Assembly: GCA_021775555.1 (NCBI GenBank)
Contig: JAJFHP010000065.1
Location: forward strand, 98,775 to 162,774
Reading direction: 5' to 3'
Source of the DNA: Hyphomicrobiales bacterium
GTDB lineage: Bacteria > Pseudomonadota > Alphaproteobacteria > Rhizobiales > Methyloligellaceae
Length of the DNA stretch: 64,000 nucleotides
Below the pieces are notes generated by a model that did no database searches, was not told the origin of the DNA, and saw nothing but the letters and a program-made list of their open reading frames with translations. Of this stretch, positions 48,517 to 58,539 are shown one piece after another; the stretch's first letter is position 1; the number at the start of each line of letters is the position of its first letter. The translations under genes were made by a program, and so were the position numbers.

Positions 48517-49443
48517 ATGCGCCCAATCATTTCCGTTTCAAACCTGACCAAGACTTACAAAGGTGGCTTCACCGCACTCAAGAACATCAATCTCGACATC
48601 CAGGATGGTGAGATTTTTGGACTGCTGGGACCCAATGGCGCGGGCAAGACTACGCTCATCAGCATTATCTGCGGCATCGTCAACCCAGGAGAAGGTTCGA
48701 TCACGGTTGATGGTCACGATATCATCAGGGACTATCGCGCTACACGCTCGCTCATCGGCCTTGTGCCTCAGGAACTGACGACAGATGCGTTCGAGACAGT
48801 CTGGCACACCGTGTCCTTCAGCCGCGGCCTTTATGGAAAACCCAAGAACCCGGCGCATATCGAAAAGGTTCTGAAAGAATTGTCCTTGTGGGACAAGAAG
48901 GACGAGAAAATCATGTCGCTCTCGGGCGGGATGAAGCGCCGGGTACTGATCGCCAAAGCGCTCTCCCACGAACCGCAAATCCTGTTTCTGGACGAACCGA
49001 CAGCTGGTGTGGATGTTGAGCTGCGAAAGGATATGTGGCAGGTGGTGCGTGAGCTCAGAGCCTCCGGTGTAACGATAATTCTGACCACCCACTATATCGA
49101 GGAAGCCGAAGAAATGGCCGACCGGATCGGGGTTATCTCCAATGGAGAAATTATCCTGGTCGAGGAAAAGGCTGAATTGATGCGCAAGCTGGGCACCAAG
49201 CAACTGACGCTGGAATTGCATAGTAAACTCAGGAAAATCCCCACCTCTCTGAAGGCCCATAAGCTGGAGTTGATGGAAGAGGGCATGCAGCTCACTTATA
49301 CCTATGACACGCGCGGGACACGCACCGGCATCACCACGCTTCTCAATGATCTGTCAAAGGCCAAAATCAAGTTCAGGGATATCAACACATCGCAAAGTTC
49401 CCTTGAGGATATCTTTGTCAACCTGGTCAAGAGGTCGAAATGA
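48517..49443 (+). CDS. ABC-2 type transporter ATP-binding protein (YadG-like)
   Basis: 308 residues, the same length as E. coli YadG. Walker A 'GPNGAGKTT', '[18 protein letters not shown]' Q-loop, signature '[15 protein letters not shown]', Walker B '[12 protein letters not shown]', and '[15 protein letters not shown]' H-loop are intact. C-terminal 70 residues form the DUF4162-like tail. Overlaps its permease gene by ATGA. Confidence 0.93.
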   Translation: MRPIISVSNLTKTYKGGFTALKNINLDIQDGEIFGLLGPNGAGKTTLISIICGIVNPGEGSITVDGHDIIRDYRATRSLIGLVPQELTTDAFETVWHTVSFSRGLYGKPKNPAHIEKVLKELSLWDKKDEKIMSLSGGMKRRVLIAKALSHEPQILFLDEPTAGVDVELRKDMWQVVRELRASGVTIILTTHYIEEAEEMADRIGVISNGEIILVEEKAELMRKLGTKQLTLELHSKLRKIPTSLKAHKLELMEEGMQLTYTYDTRGTRTGITTLLNDLSKAKIKFRDINTSQSSLEDIFVNLVKRSK

Positions 49444-50201
49444 ACTGGCTCGCAATCTGGGAAATCTATTCTTTCGAAATGGCGCGCACGCGGCGCACGC
49501 TGGCGCAAAGCATTGTCTCACCGGTCATCTCCACGGTGCTTTACTTCGTTGTGTTTGGCTCGGCGATCGGCTCGCGAATTACCGAGGTGGATGGCGTGAG
49601 CTACGGATCGTTTATCGTACCGGGCCTCATCATGCTCTCGGTGCTCACGCAAAGCATCGCCAACGCCTCGTTCGGAATCTATTTCCCCAGATTCACCGGA
49701 ACGATATACGAGTTACTGTCAGCGCCGATTTCGTTTTTTGAAATTGTGCTGGGGTATGTGGGGGCAGCGGCTACCAAGTCGATCATCCTGGGTTCAATCA
49801 TCTTGGCCACAGCAGGTTTGTTCGTACCGCTTGAACTCGCCCACCCCTTCTGGATGGCGCTGTTCCTGGTGTTGACCGCCATCACCTTTTCCCTGTTTGG
49901 CTTCATCATCGGCATCTGGGCTGACGGTTTCGAGAAACTCCAGATCATCCCGTTGCTGATCATTACCCCGCTCGCCTTTCTGGGTGGCAGTTTTTATTCC
50001 ATCTCCATGCTACCGCCATTCTGGCAGAAGGTTTCGCTGCTAAATCCAGTCGTCTATCTCATAAGCGGGTTCCGCTGGAGTTTTTACGAAATCGCCGATG
50101 TTTCCCTGAGTATCTCACTTGGCATGATTGGCTTCTTTCTCGCCATCTGCATGGGAATCATCTGGTGGATTTTTAAAACGGGATATCAATTGAAAAACTA
50201 A
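49440..50201 (+). CDS. ABC-2 type transporter permease (YadH-like)
   Basis: 253 residues with six membrane helices; '[33 protein letters not shown]', '[15 protein letters not shown]' and '[37 protein letters not shown]' are typical of the ABC-2 family. With the preceding ATPase it forms an exporter of unknown substrate. Confidence 0.92.
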   Translation: MNWLAIWEIYSFEMARTRRTLAQSIVSPVISTVLYFVVFGSAIGSRITEVDGVSYGSFIVPGLIMLSVLTQSIANASFGIYFPRFTGTIYELLSAPISFFEIVLGYVGAAATKSIILGSIILATAGLFVPLELAHPFWMALFLVLTAITFSLFGFIIGIWADGFEKLQIIPLLIITPLAFLGGSFYSISMLPPFWQKVSLLNPVVYLISGFRWSFYEIADVSLSISLGMIGFFLAICMGIIWWIFKTGYQLKN

Positions 50202-50221
50202 AAATTCATGGGAGGGGTAAT

Positions 50222-50635
50222 ATGAAATCAAGAATTGTGAAGGCCGGTGAAGGCTCGACCAAGCAGGCACCGGCAGACTGGTTTGTCGGCACCGTTTGGC
50301 AAGACCAGGTCTTTGTACCTGAAGATCCATCTCGGCTGCGTGTCACCCGCGTCACATTCACGCCGGGTGGGCGGACCAACTGGCATACTCACGCGGTTGG
50401 ACAGATTCTCTACGTGCTGTCGGGTGCTGGGCGATACCAGCTTGAAGGGGAAGCGCCACAGGAAATTCTGCCCGGCGATACGGTCATTATTCCAGCCAAT
50501 GCTCGCCACTGGCATGGCGCCGCACCAGACCGGATGATGTGTCATCTGGCGTTGTCGGAGTCCGATGAAACAGGCGCCGCTGCCGAGTGGATGGAACCGG
50601 TCAGCGATGAGGACTATATGGCGACCCCGGTCTAG
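50222..50635 (+). CDS. Small cupin-domain protein
   Basis: 137 residues with one cupin: motif 1 'WHTHAVGQILYVLSGAGRYQLEG' and motif 2 'LPGDTVIIPANARHWHGAAP', giving His ligands for a divalent metal. Closest memory match is the hydroxynitrile-lyase-like/carboxymuconolactone-associated cupins ('RVTRVTFTPGGRTNWHTH'). GGGAGGGG site upstream; 20 bases after the ABC permease, so perhaps co-transcribed. Confidence 0.85.
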   Translation: MKSRIVKAGEGSTKQAPADWFVGTVWQDQVFVPEDPSRLRVTRVTFTPGGRTNWHTHAVGQILYVLSGAGRYQLEGEAPQEILPGDTVIIPANARHWHGAAPDRMMCHLALSESDETGAAAEWMEPVSDEDYMATPV

Positions 50636-50771
50636 CTGCTTGTTGGAATTCGCATTTGGTCTTGGCTTGTGAGCTGCAGCAAACATCGGGTTATTTCTTT
50701 ATCCCATGCCCCTACCCATCGCGGCCACATTGGATTAGTCTTTATTTTCAAGGGATTTGGGGGAGTGGGTT

Positions 50772-52313
50772 TTGGCCGAGCTCAGTCTGGTTCGAGACAG
50801 TCTCCAGGCGCCGGATATCATGGCGCCATGGTCACTGCGCCTGCGCCGGCAAGGGTATCAGCGCCTCGTTACCTTCTCCGCCCATATTGACCTCCACTAT
50901 TTCTGGGAAAAGCGCTGGTTCTTTTTTGCTCTGGGCATCGGTGCCGCCCTGCTCAACTCCCCCCTGCCATCCGGCCTGACGCCAGATGGCATGATCGTTC
51001 TTGCCATGTCAGTCGTGGCCACGATCCTATTCATAACAGAACCGGTACCGCTCCCCACAGTTGCACTCCTGCTTATTGTCGCCGAGGTCGTCCTGCTGGG
51101 GCGGGATTCCACGGATGTGGCAAAAAGCCTGATGACGGATTCGGTCCTGTTTATCATGGGATCGCTCATGCTGGCGGTGGCTGTTGTGCGGCAAAAACTC
51201 GACCAGCGTATTGCGTGGTTCATTGTGCGTATGACGGGCACGCGAACCTCAAGCGTCTGCTTCGGCATCTCCGTAGTCTCCGGTCTGCTGGCCTCATTCA
51301 TCGGTGAGCACACGGTAGCTGCAATGATGCTGCCAGTTGGCATTACGCTGATTAGCCTCACATCTGATGACCGCAAGAGCGTTCGCAATCTGGCTGCTGT
51401 TCTCCTATTTTCAATTTGCTATGGCGCCTCGGTGGCCGGCATCGCAACGCCGTCCGGCGGCGCACGAAACGCAATCATGATTGGGTACTGGAAAGAGTTC
51501 TTCTATGACCCCCTCAATCCCGAGACATACAAGTTCCTCATCGATTACGTTACATGGGCGATTTACGCCTATCCGATATTCCTGCTCCAGCTGCCGCTGG
51601 TGACGGTTATATTGCTGACCACATTCAAACCCGAACATAACGACCTCTCGCGCGCCGTCGCCAAGTTGCGTGCCCGAATTCGCGAAGAGGGCCCGATGAC
51701 AATGAGTAACTGGGTCGCAATCCTACTGTTCTTGCTCATTCTTTATGCGTGGGTGTTCATGTCCCAATCCTTCGGTATGGGCACCATTGCCATTTTCGGC
51801 GCCGCGGCGTTTCTGGTGGCGGGACTGGTCATGTGGGAAGACGTGAATTCCGGGGTGAATTGGGGTGTGGTCCTACTTTATGCAGCCGCTATCTCGCTCG
51901 GTGTGCAGATGAAGCAAACCGGTGCCGCAGAATGGGTCGCTGACGGATTCCTGGGTTTGTTGACCCCCCTGGGAGCAGATCAGGGACTTGGACTCTGGGC
52001 TTCAGTCTCAGTGCTTACGACCCTTGTCACCAATACCATGTCAAATGGCGCAGCAGTCGCGGTACTGGGCCCAATCGTTCTCAAGCTGGCGGTCGCGGCG
52101 GAAGAAAGCCCGATATTGATCGGATTTATCACCTCAATTTCATCCGCCTTCGCCTATCTGACGGTTGTCGGCACGCCAGCCTGTACCATCGTCTATGCCG
52201 CGGGATATCTCACAACCGGTGATTTTCTGAAAGTAGGCTGGCGCATGGTGCTCATGTCCACGCTGGTGCTGCTCATCGCGGCATCGCTTTACTGGCCACT
52301 GGTAGGAGCATAA
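50772..52313 (+). CDS. SLC13/DASS family membrane transporter
   Basis: 513 residues from TTG 50772, favoured because GGGGGAG lies seven bases upstream (an upstream TTG at 50757 overlaps that site). About twelve membrane helices. 'FITEPVPLPTVALLL', 'FIGEHTVAAMMLPVGITLI', 'CYGASVAGIATPSGGARNAIMI' and 'LVTNTMSNGAAVAVLGPIVL' are the two helical-hairpin sodium/anion-binding repeats of the divalent anion:Na+ symporter family. Likely imports dicarboxylates or sulfate-like anions. The next gene starts three bases after its stop. Confidence 0.88.
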   Translation: MAELSLVRDSLQAPDIMAPWSLRLRRQGYQRLVTFSAHIDLHYFWEKRWFFFALGIGAALLNSPLPSGLTPDGMIVLAMSVVATILFITEPVPLPTVALLLIVAEVVLLGRDSTDVAKSLMTDSVLFIMGSLMLAVAVVRQKLDQRIAWFIVRMTGTRTSSVCFGISVVSGLLASFIGEHTVAAMMLPVGITLISLTSDDRKSVRNLAAVLLFSICYGASVAGIATPSGGARNAIMIGYWKEFFYDPLNPETYKFLIDYVTWAIYAYPIFLLQLPLVTVILLTTFKPEHNDLSRAVAKLRARIREEGPMTMSNWVAILLFLLILYAWVFMSQSFGMGTIAIFGAAAFLVAGLVMWEDVNSGVNWGVVLLYAAAISLGVQMKQTGAAEWVADGFLGLLTPLGADQGLGLWASVSVLTTLVTNTMSNGAAVAVLGPIVLKLAVAAEESPILIGFITSISSAFAYLTVVGTPACTIVYAAGYLTTGDFLKVGWRMVLMSTLVLLIAASLYWPLVGA

Positions 52314-52316
52314 ACG

Positions 52317-53324
52317 ATGGCCGCCTGGCGAATATCGTCAAACGACCGCAACCGTGACCACCACGCGGAGATGGTAGAGGAACGCGAAAAGCGGCACGAG
52401 CGATTTCGGATACTGGTCTGCATCAATGGAACGGACACTTCCTATGAAGGACTGAACCTTGCAGCAGAGATTGGCCGGGATAACCCTTGCGATATTATCC
52501 TGCTGTATGTCCGGCGTATCGACCAGGGTCTGAATTCAGGTGGATTGCAGGTCCGCATAGCGCGACAAAACATGCTGGATTGGGGGCTGGAATTACCGGG
52601 CATTCAATATTTGCGGCGTGGATATGAAATGCTGCTTGACCAGGGCTATTTGACCAAGGACTGGCGCACGAAAACCAGTCACACGGATATTTTCGGAGAT
52701 CCGCTCGGTGACAACAAGGTTGAATACCGGTCGGGTAAGAAAAAAAGGATTATTCTCAAACTCAAGACGGCGCCGACGGTTTCAAGCGGCATCCTCGATC
52801 AATATGAGCTTGGCCCCTACAACCTTATTATCATGGGGCCGCCCAAGCGCTGGCGCGGTGGATTTCAATCCTTCATTGAGCCGAGCTCGGTGCAAAAGGT
52901 TGCCATGCTCTCCCCGTGCTCGGTTCTGACCGTTCGAAACTCGTTGGACAACAAGAAAGGTTTTCTGATCTGCACTGACGGCACGAGACACTGCACCAAA
53001 TCCATGAAACAGGCCGCGGTTCTGGCAGAAAATCTCAAGCGCCCGATAACGATCATGTCGGTGGCCGGGGAAGAAAAACAACTTCCCATCATCAAAGGCC
53101 GTCTCAAGGTGGCCAAACAACAACTCAAGGATATGGGCATTGAGAATGTGAAGACTATTGCCAGGGTCGGGGACCCCAAAGACGAGGTGCTGACAGTCTC
53201 AAAACGGTTTGCGATGGTCATCGTCGCAGATTCAGGAAAGTCGCGTATGAAACGATTTTTAAAAGGAAGTATTGCTTTCGACATCATGGGGCAAGCGCCA
53301 GTTTCGGTCATGAATGTGCGCTGA
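52317..53324 (+). CDS. Tandem universal stress (Usp) domain protein
   Basis: 335 residues: a hydrophilic N-terminus, then a first Usp-like fold beginning 'RFRILVCINGTDTSYEGLNLAAEIG' with an insert of about 90 residues before 'YNLIIMGPPKRWRGGFQSFIEPSSVQKVAMLSPCSVLTV', and a second from 'GFLICTDGTRHCTKSMKQAAVLAENL' to 'FAMVIVADSGKSRMKRFLKGSIAFDIMGQAPVSVMNV'. The ATP-binding G-x(2)-G-x(9)-G(S/T) pattern is not clean in either half. Placed three bases after the SLC13 gene, so it probably regulates or senses that transporter. Confidence 0.8.
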   Translation: MAAWRISSNDRNRDHHAEMVEEREKRHERFRILVCINGTDTSYEGLNLAAEIGRDNPCDIILLYVRRIDQGLNSGGLQVRIARQNMLDWGLELPGIQYLRRGYEMLLDQGYLTKDWRTKTSHTDIFGDPLGDNKVEYRSGKKKRIILKLKTAPTVSSGILDQYELGPYNLIIMGPPKRWRGGFQSFIEPSSVQKVAMLSPCSVLTVRNSLDNKKGFLICTDGTRHCTKSMKQAAVLAENLKRPITIMSVAGEEKQLPIIKGRLKVAKQQLKDMGIENVKTIARVGDPKDEVLTVSKRFAMVIVADSGKSRMKRFLKGSIAFDIMGQAPVSVMNVR

Positions 53325-53338
53325 TGCCGGGAGCGCTG

Positions 53339-53959
53339 TTACCCATCCGTAAATGGCGCGGCTTTGAAGGGTTCACAAGATTCGCAGCGCGCGGCGTGCG
53401 CGCGCAGTTTTGACAAATATGACCCCTCACCCAGATGCTCCGGATTCTTGTTTGCGATGAACGTCATCGCCACGGTGGATGCGATATCCGCGTGGGTGAG
53501 CTTATTTCCTGAAATGTATCCCTCTTCCGGTGTATGCGTCTCAAGCCAGGTCAGCGCGGCTGAAATCTGAGCTAGAATCCGGTCAACCCGTGGCTGATCG
53601 ATCTTTTCCGAAGGGCGGCGGACAGTCTCGGTGCGGAACTCCACCGACTTTTCAGCCAGACCGACGGCGACGCCCACATGGGCGAGAACACCCGCGCGCT
53701 CCTCAAGAGGCGCGGGCCATAGGGATTTGTCCTGTCCTGCAAGACGGTCGAGATAGTCCAGAATGAGCGAGGAGTCAGCCAGCACGTCTCCATTGGCCAG
53801 CTGCAAAGCCGGTACCTTGCCGAGTGGGTTGAGGGCCAGCAATTTGTTGAAATCGTCATAGGCCGAGATGACATTATGCTCAAAAGGGAAATCATAAAGA
53901 TGCAGCGCGATGGCCACACGTCGCACGAAGGGTGAGTCCAGTTGTCCGGTGAGGATCAT
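53339..53959 (-). CDS. Glutathione S-transferase family protein
   Basis: 206 residues. Thioredoxin-like N-domain 'MILTGQLDSPFVRRVAIALHLYDFPFEH' with Ser9 near the usual catalytic position, 'NPLGKVPALQLANGDVLADSSLILDYLD' (cis-Pro and glutathione-binding Asp-Ser), and an all-helical C-domain 'GNKLTHADIASTVAMTFI'. Conjugation substrate unknown. Start overlaps the sulfotransferase stop as ATGA. Confidence 0.9.
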   Translation of the reverse strand: MILTGQLDSPFVRRVAIALHLYDFPFEHNVISAYDDFNKLLALNPLGKVPALQLANGDVLADSSLILDYLDRLAGQDKSLWPAPLEERAGVLAHVGVAVGLAEKSVEFRTETVRRPSEKIDQPRVDRILAQISAALTWLETHTPEEGYISGNKLTHADIASTVAMTFIANKNPEHLGEGSYLSKLRAHAARCESCEPFKAAPFTDG

Positions 53960-55173
53960 GCTTTTCTCTTCCCGGTAACCGCATTGCGATATCCAAAGCG
54001 ATCAATGTAATCCGACCAGCGGTTTATAATTTTTTCTCGCAAGTCTTCCGGCAGATTGAACACATTGGGTTTGTATTCCCCCTGCCCTTCAAGATAGGCG
54101 CCCATACCCGCTTCGGCCTGAGCAAAGTTGCCAAGATCAAGCTGCTTGTAAACAGTCTTCATGACTGCCTTCGGGTCCGCCGCCAGGTCCTCATATTTGA
54201 TCTCAATCAGATGACCATCCGGAATGAGTTTCCGGTCTTCCTCATAGCGTTTGAAAACCGTCTCGAAGACCCGGAATACAAAACCCTCCATCCAGGGGTC
54301 ATCTCCTGCCGGGTTGTGCAGCCCTTGTACCGAATCCAGCGATTTCCAGAGTTTCACCGTCGAGGGGTAGATGGCGAGCGGGTTACGGGAAATATGGACG
54401 AACCGCGCGTCAGGAAAGAGTTTCAGAAGTGTCCGGATACGCGCAGTATGCGCCGGGGACTTCATGACCAGCCGCTTCTTCTGCTTGTAGGACAGCCGTT
54501 GCATGAACCACATGAAACCCCGCTCCCACTTTGTGCGATCCACCTCACTCAAGCTTGCAAGGTCCAGATACTCCATATCCTGGGGGCCATGGCGGGGCCA
54601 GGCGAGCGTCACGTAATGGGTGCCCATGCCAAGATTGGCAAAAGCGAACTCATCTTCCTGCGGCCGGTCGACGCCAACAGGAACATTGTCCATGGGTCTC
54701 TTTTTGGGCAGAAATATATTGAACCATTTGCGCACCGCACCGCCCGTCAGCAGGAAGTGGTTGGGGAAGAAACACTGGTACGTGGTGGGATAGCCATGGG
54801 CGGGGTCACAGGCCAGCAGGTCATGCAAAAACGTGGTTCCCGAACGCCAATGGCCAAGAACGAAAACAGGTGCGGGATCAATTTTGTGGTGGTTTGCCTT
54901 TGACCCAAAGATCAACTCAGAAACGATGTACAGCAGCGAATTAAATGGCGCCCAGATGGTGACGGTGAAGATATTCGGCACGCAGTTGAGCGTGATGTCG
55001 AAGCGCCCACGGATGAGCAGTTTCGCCCAGGTTACGACTCCCATGCCATGCCAGAAATAGAGCAGCCATCCCCCCTCCCGGTGGATTTTCATGGGAGCAC
55101 GCACCTTCTTCCAGAACAGCTTCCATGCCTTGTTCCGGCGTGGGTTTTTTGAGTCCATCTCGGTCATTTTCAT
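53956..55173 (-). CDS. Sulfotransferase family protein
   Basis: 405 residues. The 5'-phosphosulfate loop 'GHWRSGTTFLHDLL' (107-120) and the 3'-phosphate motif 'ARFVHISRNPLAIYPSTVKLW' identify a PAPS-dependent sulfotransferase of the Stf0/sulfotransfer_3 type. Two hydrophobic stretches near residues 36-55 and 72-88 may associate with the membrane. Acceptor is unknown; a lipid or steroid-like substrate is possible. Coupled to the GST gene by ATGA. Confidence 0.87.
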   Translation of the reverse strand: MKMTEMDSKNPRRNKAWKLFWKKVRAPMKIHREGGWLLYFWHGMGVVTWAKLLIRGRFDITLNCVPNIFTVTIWAPFNSLLYIVSELIFGSKANHHKIDPAPVFVLGHWRSGTTFLHDLLACDPAHGYPTTYQCFFPNHFLLTGGAVRKWFNIFLPKKRPMDNVPVGVDRPQEDEFAFANLGMGTHYVTLAWPRHGPQDMEYLDLASLSEVDRTKWERGFMWFMQRLSYKQKKRLVMKSPAHTARIRTLLKLFPDARFVHISRNPLAIYPSTVKLWKSLDSVQGLHNPAGDDPWMEGFVFRVFETVFKRYEEDRKLIPDGHLIEIKYEDLAADPKAVMKTVYKQLDLGNFAQAEAGMGAYLEGQGEYKPNVFNLPEDLREKIINRWSDYIDRFGYRNAVTGKRKA

Positions 55174-55301
55174 CCCGTAAGTACGCGAGGGGCCGTGTTA
55201 GACGGAAACAAGGCAAAGGGAAAGGGAGAGCTCTCTCTCCGGATCACAAGAAATCCCCATTTACCCTCGACTGTCATACGCTCTCATGGCCTAATCTGGC
55301 C

Positions 55302-55892
55302 ATGAGAACAATCTTGAAGCAGATGCAGAGAGCCATGATTTTTGCCGTAGCCTTACTCGCTGGCCTATCATCAGTTTCTGCGCAGATCATCCATACGGAT
55401 AAAAAAACCGAGACACCAGGTTGCGGACCGCGCGTATGGATTGAATATACAGACGATGACCCGGACTATTTCATCATCAAGAACCGATCGCCCAAGGGCT
55501 GGAGCCTGGCTATGCTGGCAATCGATCTCGCTCCCTCAACCGGCAATCTCGTTTTCGACACGAACGAGGGCGGCAAAGGCGTTGGTGGTGCATCGCCTTT
55601 CTATCCAGATGCACTTTCGCCTGTACGTCTCGTTGGCACGATCCCTGCGGAAGATGGCGGGCGCACAATAGGCTTGCAGTTTGAAGAATTTTTGCAGGAC
55701 CGTGATTACACCTTCCACGTAGATCTTGATGCCATTCCTTCAGAGGGCGGTCGGACTTGGGTCCTTCCAGCAGATGTAAAAGGGGCAAAGGTCCTGGCCA
55801 CTTTCAAAGGCCCATCAGGGCAGAACGACAAGATCGACGCCGTTTTCGATGAGAATGCGGAAGCAGATTCCGGCGCTGGCGGGTGTGTCTAG
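55302..55892 (+). CDS. Secreted protein of unknown function
   Basis: 196 residues from ATG 55302, where a signal peptide begins ('MQRAMIFAVALLAGLSSVSAQ'). Mature part is beta-rich and acidic: 'GCGPRVWIEYTDDDPDYFIIKNRSPKGWSLAMLAIDLAPSTGNLVFDT' and an end 'GAGGCV'; two Cys could pair. Family not recognised. Its stop overlaps the cckA stop by four bases (CTAG). Confidence 0.65.
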   Translation: MRTILKQMQRAMIFAVALLAGLSSVSAQIIHTDKKTETPGCGPRVWIEYTDDDPDYFIIKNRSPKGWSLAMLAIDLAPSTGNLVFDTNEGGKGVGGASPFYPDALSPVRLVGTIPAEDGGRTIGLQFEEFLQDRDYTFHVDLDAIPSEGGRTWVLPADVKGAKVLATFKGPSGQNDKIDAVFDENAEADSGAGGCV

Positions 55893-58465
55893 CTATCAAG
55901 CACGTCCTTGACTGCCGCCGCCAACTGTTTGAGCGAGAAGGGCTTGGGTAGAAACGCAAAGCTTTCCTCACCTTCCAGGTTCTTCTTGAAGGCTTCTTCC
56001 GCATAGCCGGAGATAAAGATGATTTTGATGTCCGGCAGCGTTTCGCGCAGCTTGGTCAAAAGTGTTGGTCCATCCATTTCCGGCATGACCACATCAGAGA
56101 CCACCAGATCAATATCGCCATCATGGTCACCTAGGACATCAAGTGCCTCGGCCCCAGTCCCGGCTTGTAATACCTTGTAGCCACGTCCTTCCAGCGCCCT
56201 GGCGGCAAAGCTTCTGACGGCCTCTTCGTCTTCCACCAGAAGGATCGTGCCGGTGCCGGTGAGATCCTTGGTGGTCTGCGTCTTGTCGGGCCGCGTGTCT
56301 TGAGTGTCAGCCTCCTGGATTTCCTCCGCCCCGGTTCCGGTGTAACGAGGCAGATAGATGCGGAAGCTGGTGCCCTTCCCCGCGCCATCGGAATGGGGAT
56401 AGACATAACCACCAGTCTGCTTAACCGTGCCATAGACCGTGGAGAGGCCGAGCCCGGTGCCCTTGCCAACTTCCTTGGTGGAGAAGAAGGGTTCGAAAAT
56501 CTTCTCCATCACCTCGGGCGGCATTCCCGTGCCCGTATCCGTCACTTCGCACAGGACATACTCACCGGCCTCCATGCCCTTATGGCCAAGCTGTTCAGAT
56601 TCACGCTCGGTTACATTGGACGTGCGGATGGTCAGCTTGCCGCCATCGGGCATGGCGTCACGTGCATTCACGGCCAGGTTGATAATCACCTGCTCGAACT
56701 GGTGCAGATCTGCCTTCACTGGCCATAGATCGCGGCCATGCTCCAAATCGAGTTCCGTCTTTTCCGAAAGCAGCCGCCCCAGCAGGATGGTGAGATCGGC
56801 AAGGACATCGCTGAGCGACAGCACCTGCGGGCGCAGCCGCTGCTGGCGTGAGAAAGCCAGCAACTGACGAACAAGCCCCGCCGCCCTGTTGGCGTTCTGC
56901 TTGATATTCATGATGTCCTGGAAGGCAGGATCGGTCGGGCGGTGATTGGCCAGAAGAAGCTCCGAAAATCCGATAATTGCCGTCAGTACATTATTGAAAT
57001 CATGGGCAATTCCGCCCGCAAGCTGTCCAACCGCCTGCATCTTCTGGCTCTGGGCAAACTGCACTTCAAGTTCCCGTTGCTCGGTCGTATCGATGGCGTG
57101 CACGATGACCATCGCCTCTTCGCCGTCCGCGGCCGGTGTTGTGCTGAAATAGAACCGCCCGCTGCGCTCGTCATTTTCGCCGAAAACGAGATCAACAGGA
57201 TCGATGACCCCCTGCCCTGAACGAGCAGCCTCAAGCGCCTTGACCAATGCGCTTTTGTTGTCATCTCCAACGACATCCGCCAGGGCCATTTCACCTGCCT
57301 CATAGGGTTCGCCTGCGCGCGAGAACATGCGGGCAAAGGCGGCATTTGTATCGCCGATACGCCCGCGTTCATCTACCGTGGCTATGGCGATGGGCGTGGC
57401 GTGGAACATCCGCGAGAAACGGGCCCTGGCCGCGCGCGCCTCACCATCATTTTCCTGATCCTGTGATTGATCGATCACGATCATATGCGACAGGGCGTTG
57501 GCTCCATCTGAATGAGACGGGGCACGGTGCAGGATTCTGGCGGCAAAGCTGGTGCCGTCGCGGCGCACCAAATCAGCTTCCAGCTGCTGTTTTTTAGGCG
57601 TGCCGGTTTCATTTGCCTTTCGGGCCAGCAAGGCACTTGTTTCACCGAACAGGATGTCACCCAGCTTCAGGGACCCTTCCGCAATCTCGGACAAATCACG
57701 TCCAAGCCAGCGCGACATGGTGGCATTCATATAACCAATCTTTCCAGAAGCATCCGCTGACAGAAACCCTGCCGGCGCATCGTCCAGATAATTGATCATC
57801 CGCTGCAAGCTCTCAAAGGCGCTGTCCTGGTTGCTCCGTTCACCGGTAATATCATCGACAAGCCACAGTGTATGGACATTGGATGCGCGCTTTCCCGGCT
57901 TCATCGGTATTTGACGAACCGAGACGCGAAACCAACGGTTCACACCTTCACCCGCGCCATCCTCATTTTCAGAGATTTCGGAAAATTCTTCTTCCCATAT
58001 GGTGCCCTGGCGCGCCGCACGCGTCAGTCGGAAGATTTGCTCCGTGACGCGTGGATTGCCTGAAAACACCTTTTCAACCGTGGGTAATCCCTCACCTTCA
58101 ACTGCGCCGACAATTCGGCTGTAGGCCTCATTGGCATAAACAATCTTGCCTCGCACGGTAGTCACCAGCGCACCTTGCGGCAGATTATCGACCAGCGACT
58201 TGGTAATATCATTGCGCTCTGAGCGCTCGCCGAACCGCAATATGCCGACAGCCCCCGCAAACAGGGCAAACACGCCAACCACAGACAATCCGGCAAGAAT
58301 AGCTAATACGAACGGTTCTGCCGCCTCGCGGTTCAGCATGGCGAGCGCAACACCTGCTATAGCCAACCCTATGGCAAGAAGGACCAGGAGCCCGATGCTC
58401 CCATCCTGGCTTGATGTATCCTCAACCGGTTCCGCATAGGGCAGTGGGACGTTGATGTCGCTCAT
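55889..58465 (-). CDS. cckA: Hybrid sensor histidine kinase CckA
   Basis: 858 residues: two membrane helices (about 24-76), PAS-type domains through about 470, the DHp helix with His488 in '[21 protein letters not shown]', the ATPase boxes '[14 protein letters not shown]', '[38 protein letters not shown]', and a receiver with Asp791 in '[15 protein letters not shown]'. This is the canonical CckA layout; in Caulobacter it phosphorylates ChpT, which drives CtrA and CpdR. It is 74 bases downstream of flhB on the same strand, an arrangement also present in Caulobacter. This version reads '[15 protein letters not shown]' with no changed key residue. Confidence 0.96.
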   Translation of the reverse strand: MSDINVPLPYAEPVEDTSSQDGSIGLLVLLAIGLAIAGVALAMLNREAAEPFVLAILAGLSVVGVFALFAGAVGILRFGERSERNDITKSLVDNLPQGALVTTVRGKIVYANEAYSRIVGAVEGEGLPTVEKVFSGNPRVTEQIFRLTRAARQGTIWEEEFSEISENEDGAGEGVNRWFRVSVRQIPMKPGKRASNVHTLWLVDDITGERSNQDSAFESLQRMINYLDDAPAGFLSADASGKIGYMNATMSRWLGRDLSEIAEGSLKLGDILFGETSALLARKANETGTPKKQQLEADLVRRDGTSFAARILHRAPSHSDGANALSHMIVIDQSQDQENDGEARAARARFSRMFHATPIAIATVDERGRIGDTNAAFARMFSRAGEPYEAGEMALADVVGDDNKSALVKALEAARSGQGVIDPVDLVFGENDERSGRFYFSTTPAADGEEAMVIVHAIDTTEQRELEVQFAQSQKMQAVGQLAGGIAHDFNNVLTAIIGFSELLLANHRPTDPAFQDIMNIKQNANRAAGLVRQLLAFSRQQRLRPQVLSLSDVLADLTILLGRLLSEKTELDLEHGRDLWPVKADLHQFEQVIINLAVNARDAMPDGGKLTIRTSNVTERESEQLGHKGMEAGEYVLCEVTDTGTGMPPEVMEKIFEPFFSTKEVGKGTGLGLSTVYGTVKQTGGYVYPHSDGAGKGTSFRIYLPRYTGTGAEEIQEADTQDTRPDKTQTTKDLTGTGTILLVEDEEAVRSFAARALEGRGYKVLQAGTGAEALDVLGDHDGDIDLVVSDVVMPEMDGPTLLTKLRETLPDIKIIFISGYAEEAFKKNLEGEESFAFLPKPFSLKQLAAAVKDVLDS

Positions 58466-58539
58466 AAGAAAGTAAATATCCGATTCTTCGCCATTCCGTG
58501 CAGGTAATTTTTAATCTTGCCGCTCCCCAAACATCTCAA

